From positions 1-7,685 of the forward strand of contig JAIRNQ010000031.1 in the NCBI GenBank assembly GCA_031257955.1: DNA of 7,685 nucleotides, given 5' to 3'. The position numbers and the translations under genes were made by a program. Source of the stretch: Deltaproteobacteria bacterium (lineage in GTDB: Bacteria > Desulfobacterota > Desulfarculia > Adiutricales > Adiutricaceae). The notes beneath the pieces are model-generated. The model was given only the letters and a program-made list of their open reading frames with translations. It was not told where the DNA came from and did not search any database. Shown here piece after piece: positions 6,080-7,685 of this stretch (the stretch's first letter is position 1; every line of letters begins with the position of its first letter).

Positions 6080-6377
6080 CCTAAATTTACTTCCCTTAGT
6101 AAACTTAATAACCACGATATTTTAAAATTGTCTTGCTCCCCTGCCCCGCCGGGCCTTTGCCCCTCCCCCCACCCGCCCAGGGCCCCCGGGCGAAAGTTGT
6201 ATTTGTTGTCCGGCCGCGCCGCCGCCGCGACGGCCGACCGCGGCCGGCCGAAACCGGGCTCAGCCTTGGGGTCGGTCCCAGGCCAGTGAGAGTCCCGAGA
6301 GGTTCTGAAAAGTACCCAGCGAGTCCCATAAGGTCTTGAAGGCCCCGGCCCGCCCCGGCGGGCCTCCCAGGGGTCCC
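6080..6377. other. Non-coding transition from AT-rich to extremely GC-rich DNA, with palindromes
   Basis: No believable gene is seen. AT-rich sequence with a small TTTACT/AGTAAA hairpin (6086-6103) gives way at about 6130 to GC-rich DNA. CCGGCCGCG at 6210-6218 pairs with CGCGGCCGG at 6239-6247 and encloses a smaller GCCG/CGGC stem. GGCCCGCC at 6347-6354 and GGCGGGCC at 6357-6364 form a near-perfect palindrome just before the tandem repeat array. The open frames here have no recognisable protein content. Confidence 0.5.
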
Positions 6378-6900
6378 GGGAGGCCCGGGAAGGATTGGAA
6401 AAGATTTGGCCGGCGAGGTCCGTGCCAGAAAGGCCCGCAATCGGCCCTGAGAGGCCCCAGGAGGCCCGGGAAGGGTTGGGCGGCTAGGGTAAGGCGGGTA
6501 AACCTCGCGGAAACGTTTGGGGGGCTCTGAGAGGTCCCTGGGCGACCCTGGGCTGGTCCGGGAAGTTTTGGGAAAGTTTTGGCCGGCGAGGTCCGTGTCA
6601 GAAAGGCCCACAATCGGCCCTGAGAGGCCCCAGGAGGCCCGGGAAGGGTTGGATGGCTAGGGTAAGGCGGGCAAACCTCGCGGAAACGTTTGGGGGGCTC
6701 TGTGAGGCCCTTGGGTGGGCCGGGGAGGCCCGGGAAGGTTTGGAAAAGTTTTGGCCGGCGAGGTACCTGCCAGAAAGGCCCGCAATCGGCCCCGAGAGGC
6801 CCCAGAAGGCCCGGGAAGGGTTGGGCGGCTAGGGTAGCGGGCAAACCTCGCGGAAACGTTTGGGGGGCTCTGAGCGACCCTGGGCGGGCCCGGGAAATTG
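6378..6900. repeat. Array of three ~173-bp tandem repeats plus a partial fourth
   Basis: Units start at about 6378, 6551 and 6723, with a truncated start at 6885. Spacings are 173, 172 and about 162 bp. A 30-base block containing GGAAACGTTTGG is identical in all three units (6500-6529, 6673-6702, 6843-6872). Each unit also keeps GCGAGGT and its reverse complement ACCTCGC 94-96 bp apart overall (6413-6508, 6586-6681, 6758-6851). Within a unit there are two related halves sharing TGAGAGG and CCGGGAAG, so the array has a higher-order structure. Unit length is not a multiple of three, and a two-base deletion separates unit 3 from unit 2, so no single reading frame is kept across units. That argues against the frames that cross it being genes. 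I see no flanking target duplication or recombinase. Confidence 0.85.
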
Positions 6901-7058
6901 GAAGGATGGAAGGGCGCGAGGCCGAAATGGAGGCCGCGAGGCCGGAAGTGAGGGCGGAAGGATTTGGGTTGGCGTGGGGCGGGGAGCTTGAAGGGATTAA
7001 TGAAGACAATATTAGATTAGTTAGGGCGTGAAGGTAGCAATATAAAATAATTTATAGA
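6901..7058. other. Purine-rich, then AT-rich spacer
   Basis: The left half is G/A-rich, with the short direct repeat GCGAGGCCG occurring twice at about 6915-6947. From about 6995 the sequence turns abruptly AT-rich and runs into the end of the neighbouring minus-strand gene. No terminator hairpin with a T-run is visible after that gene's stop codon. Confidence 0.45.
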
Positions 7059-7685
7059 TTAATAGTTAAAAGTATTTGATATGTTGATAGTATTGGTGTC
7101 TTTAATGAGGGTTAAGAGTGATGGCGACTCATAGAGGGCGGTTTTGTCGGCGCTTAGCAGCCGCACTTTTAGCGAATAGGTACCGTTTGGCAGTAAGCGT
7201 AGGGGAATGGCTCTGGCGAAGCCGGCGTTGAGGTTGACTTTGCGTCTGGCGATTTTTGTCGTAAAAGAGTTTTCCGTGCCGTAATAGGAGGCAAACTTTA
7301 AGTCGTTTAGAATAACGTATACGGAAGATAGCTTTGATTTACGGTCCGGGTCAATGGCCGCGCCGGAAATCAGCAGGTAGGGATCGTCGGGGGCGTCGAC
7401 GAATTCGACTTGGTTAAGCAGGACCAAGTTTTGATCGGGGGGCAGGGTTTCCGGGAGTGGCAATTGGGGCACGTTTTGGAGGGGTTCGGATTCGGAATAA
7501 ACGAATAAATGGTTCTCTTTTAAGGCTTTGATAATTTTTTGGACATGGTCTACGTTACCGAAGTAAAACTGGCCTATATTTTCAAGAGGTTGGCTGTCGG
7601 CCGTTTGGTAATAAAAATTATATAAATTATTCATGTTATATGCTCTTAGCGAGCGTCTTGTACCTATTATAAAGTATGTTGTAAG
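7059..7685 (-). CDS. C-terminal part of a probable large membrane protein with a terminal beta-sandwich domain (5' end outside window)
   Basis: The frame ends at TAA 7061-7059 and stays open through the ATG at 7634-7632 to the window edge, with 17 more codons that include YFIIGTRRSLRAYN. I therefore treat it as 5'-truncated. An internal start at ATG 7634, with AAGAG upstream, would give 191 residues. Counted from that ATG, residues 30-50 (VQKIIKALKENHLFVYSES) and the following linker resemble the tail after the last membrane helix of large bacterial membrane proteins. Residues 75-180 look like an Ig-like beta-sandwich: NQVEFVDAPDDPYLLISG, AIDPDRKSKLSSVYVILND, then AGFARAIPLRLLPNGTYSLK. Similar ends occur in some glycosyltransferase-type or polytopic membrane proteins. 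That link is a resemblance from memory and not a demonstrated match. The gene is less GC-rich than glnS and the pilT genes, hinting at a different origin. Confidence 0.72.
   Translation of the reverse strand, partial: LTTYFIIGTRRSLRAYNMNNLYNFYYQTADSQPLENIGQFYFGNVDHVQKIIKALKENHLFVYSESEPLQNVPQLPLPETLPPDQNLVLLNQVEFVDAPDDPYLLISGAAIDPDRKSKLSSVYVILNDLKFASYYGTENSFTTKIARRKVNLNAGFARAIPLRLLPNGTYSLKVRLLSADKTALYESPSLLTLIKDTNTINISNTFNY

Noticed and set aside
6105..6611. Minus-strand 168-codon frame overlapping the array
   Set aside because: It has the same low-complexity P/G/R composition, overlaps another equally open frame, and has no believable ribosome binding site or domain.
6378..6900. CRISPR array
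   Set aside because: Units are about 173 bp with similarity throughout. There is no short repeat alternating with unique spacers, and no cas gene is present.
6378..6900. Diversity-generating retroelement template/variable repeats
   Set aside because: No reverse transcriptase is present, and differences between units are not restricted to adenine positions.
6260..7009. Minus-strand 249-codon frame rich in proline and glycine across the tandem repeats
   Set aside because: The repeat unit is not a multiple of three and indels shift the frame between units, so the frame is not under coding constraint. High GC alone produces such open frames.

Overview
The window looks like chromosomal DNA of a GC-rich bacterium. 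The best guess is a deltaproteobacterial (Desulfobacterota-type) lineage. That rests on two divergent PilT-family ATPases next to a zinc-ribbon/receiver-like protein and on a bacterial-type glutaminyl-tRNA synthetase. It is an inference from protein family flavour and not a measured taxonomic assignment. Every convincing gene lies on the minus strand, and the long plus-strand frames over 1-5300 are antisense shadows caused by high GC.

Reading in the direction of transcription (right to left), 7685-7059 is the C-terminal part of a less GC-rich gene whose 5' end lies outside the window. Its end resembles the extracytoplasmic beta-sandwich that closes some large integral-membrane proteins. About 1.7 kb without a convincing gene follows. 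This stretch holds a very GC-rich array of three ~173-bp tandem repeats (6378-6900), an AT-richer island with one doubtful small ORF (5780-6079), and a cluster of perfect or near-perfect hairpins (5491-5710) upstream of glnS.

From 5322 to 1 runs a same-strand train: glnS (5322-3505), a canonical pilT (ends at 2261), a second divergent pilT/pilU-like ATPase (2156-873), and a zinc-ribbon protein with a degenerate receiver-like domain (718 to beyond position 1). The spacers are 104 to about 160 bp, so this may be one operon or several closely packed units. Functionally, the two ATPases would power retraction of type IV pili. The zinc-ribbon/pseudo-receiver protein is a plausible but unproven regulator or adaptor of that machinery. 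glnS is a housekeeping gene that may only share transcription.

The spacers between genes are unusual. Nearly every one carries GC-rich inverted repeats, often built from GGCCCC/GGGGCC arms. One spacer contains two mutually exclusive palindromes, and another carries a tandem 34-bp duplication that copies the end of the second pilT gene, including its stop codon. The glnS product also has an unusual N-terminal extension of seven proline/glycine/charged pentapeptides. I found no CRISPR array, tRNA, rRNA, transposase or defence gene. The most novel-looking elements are the ~173-bp repeat array, the hairpin-rich spacers and the zinc-ribbon/pseudo-receiver protein.
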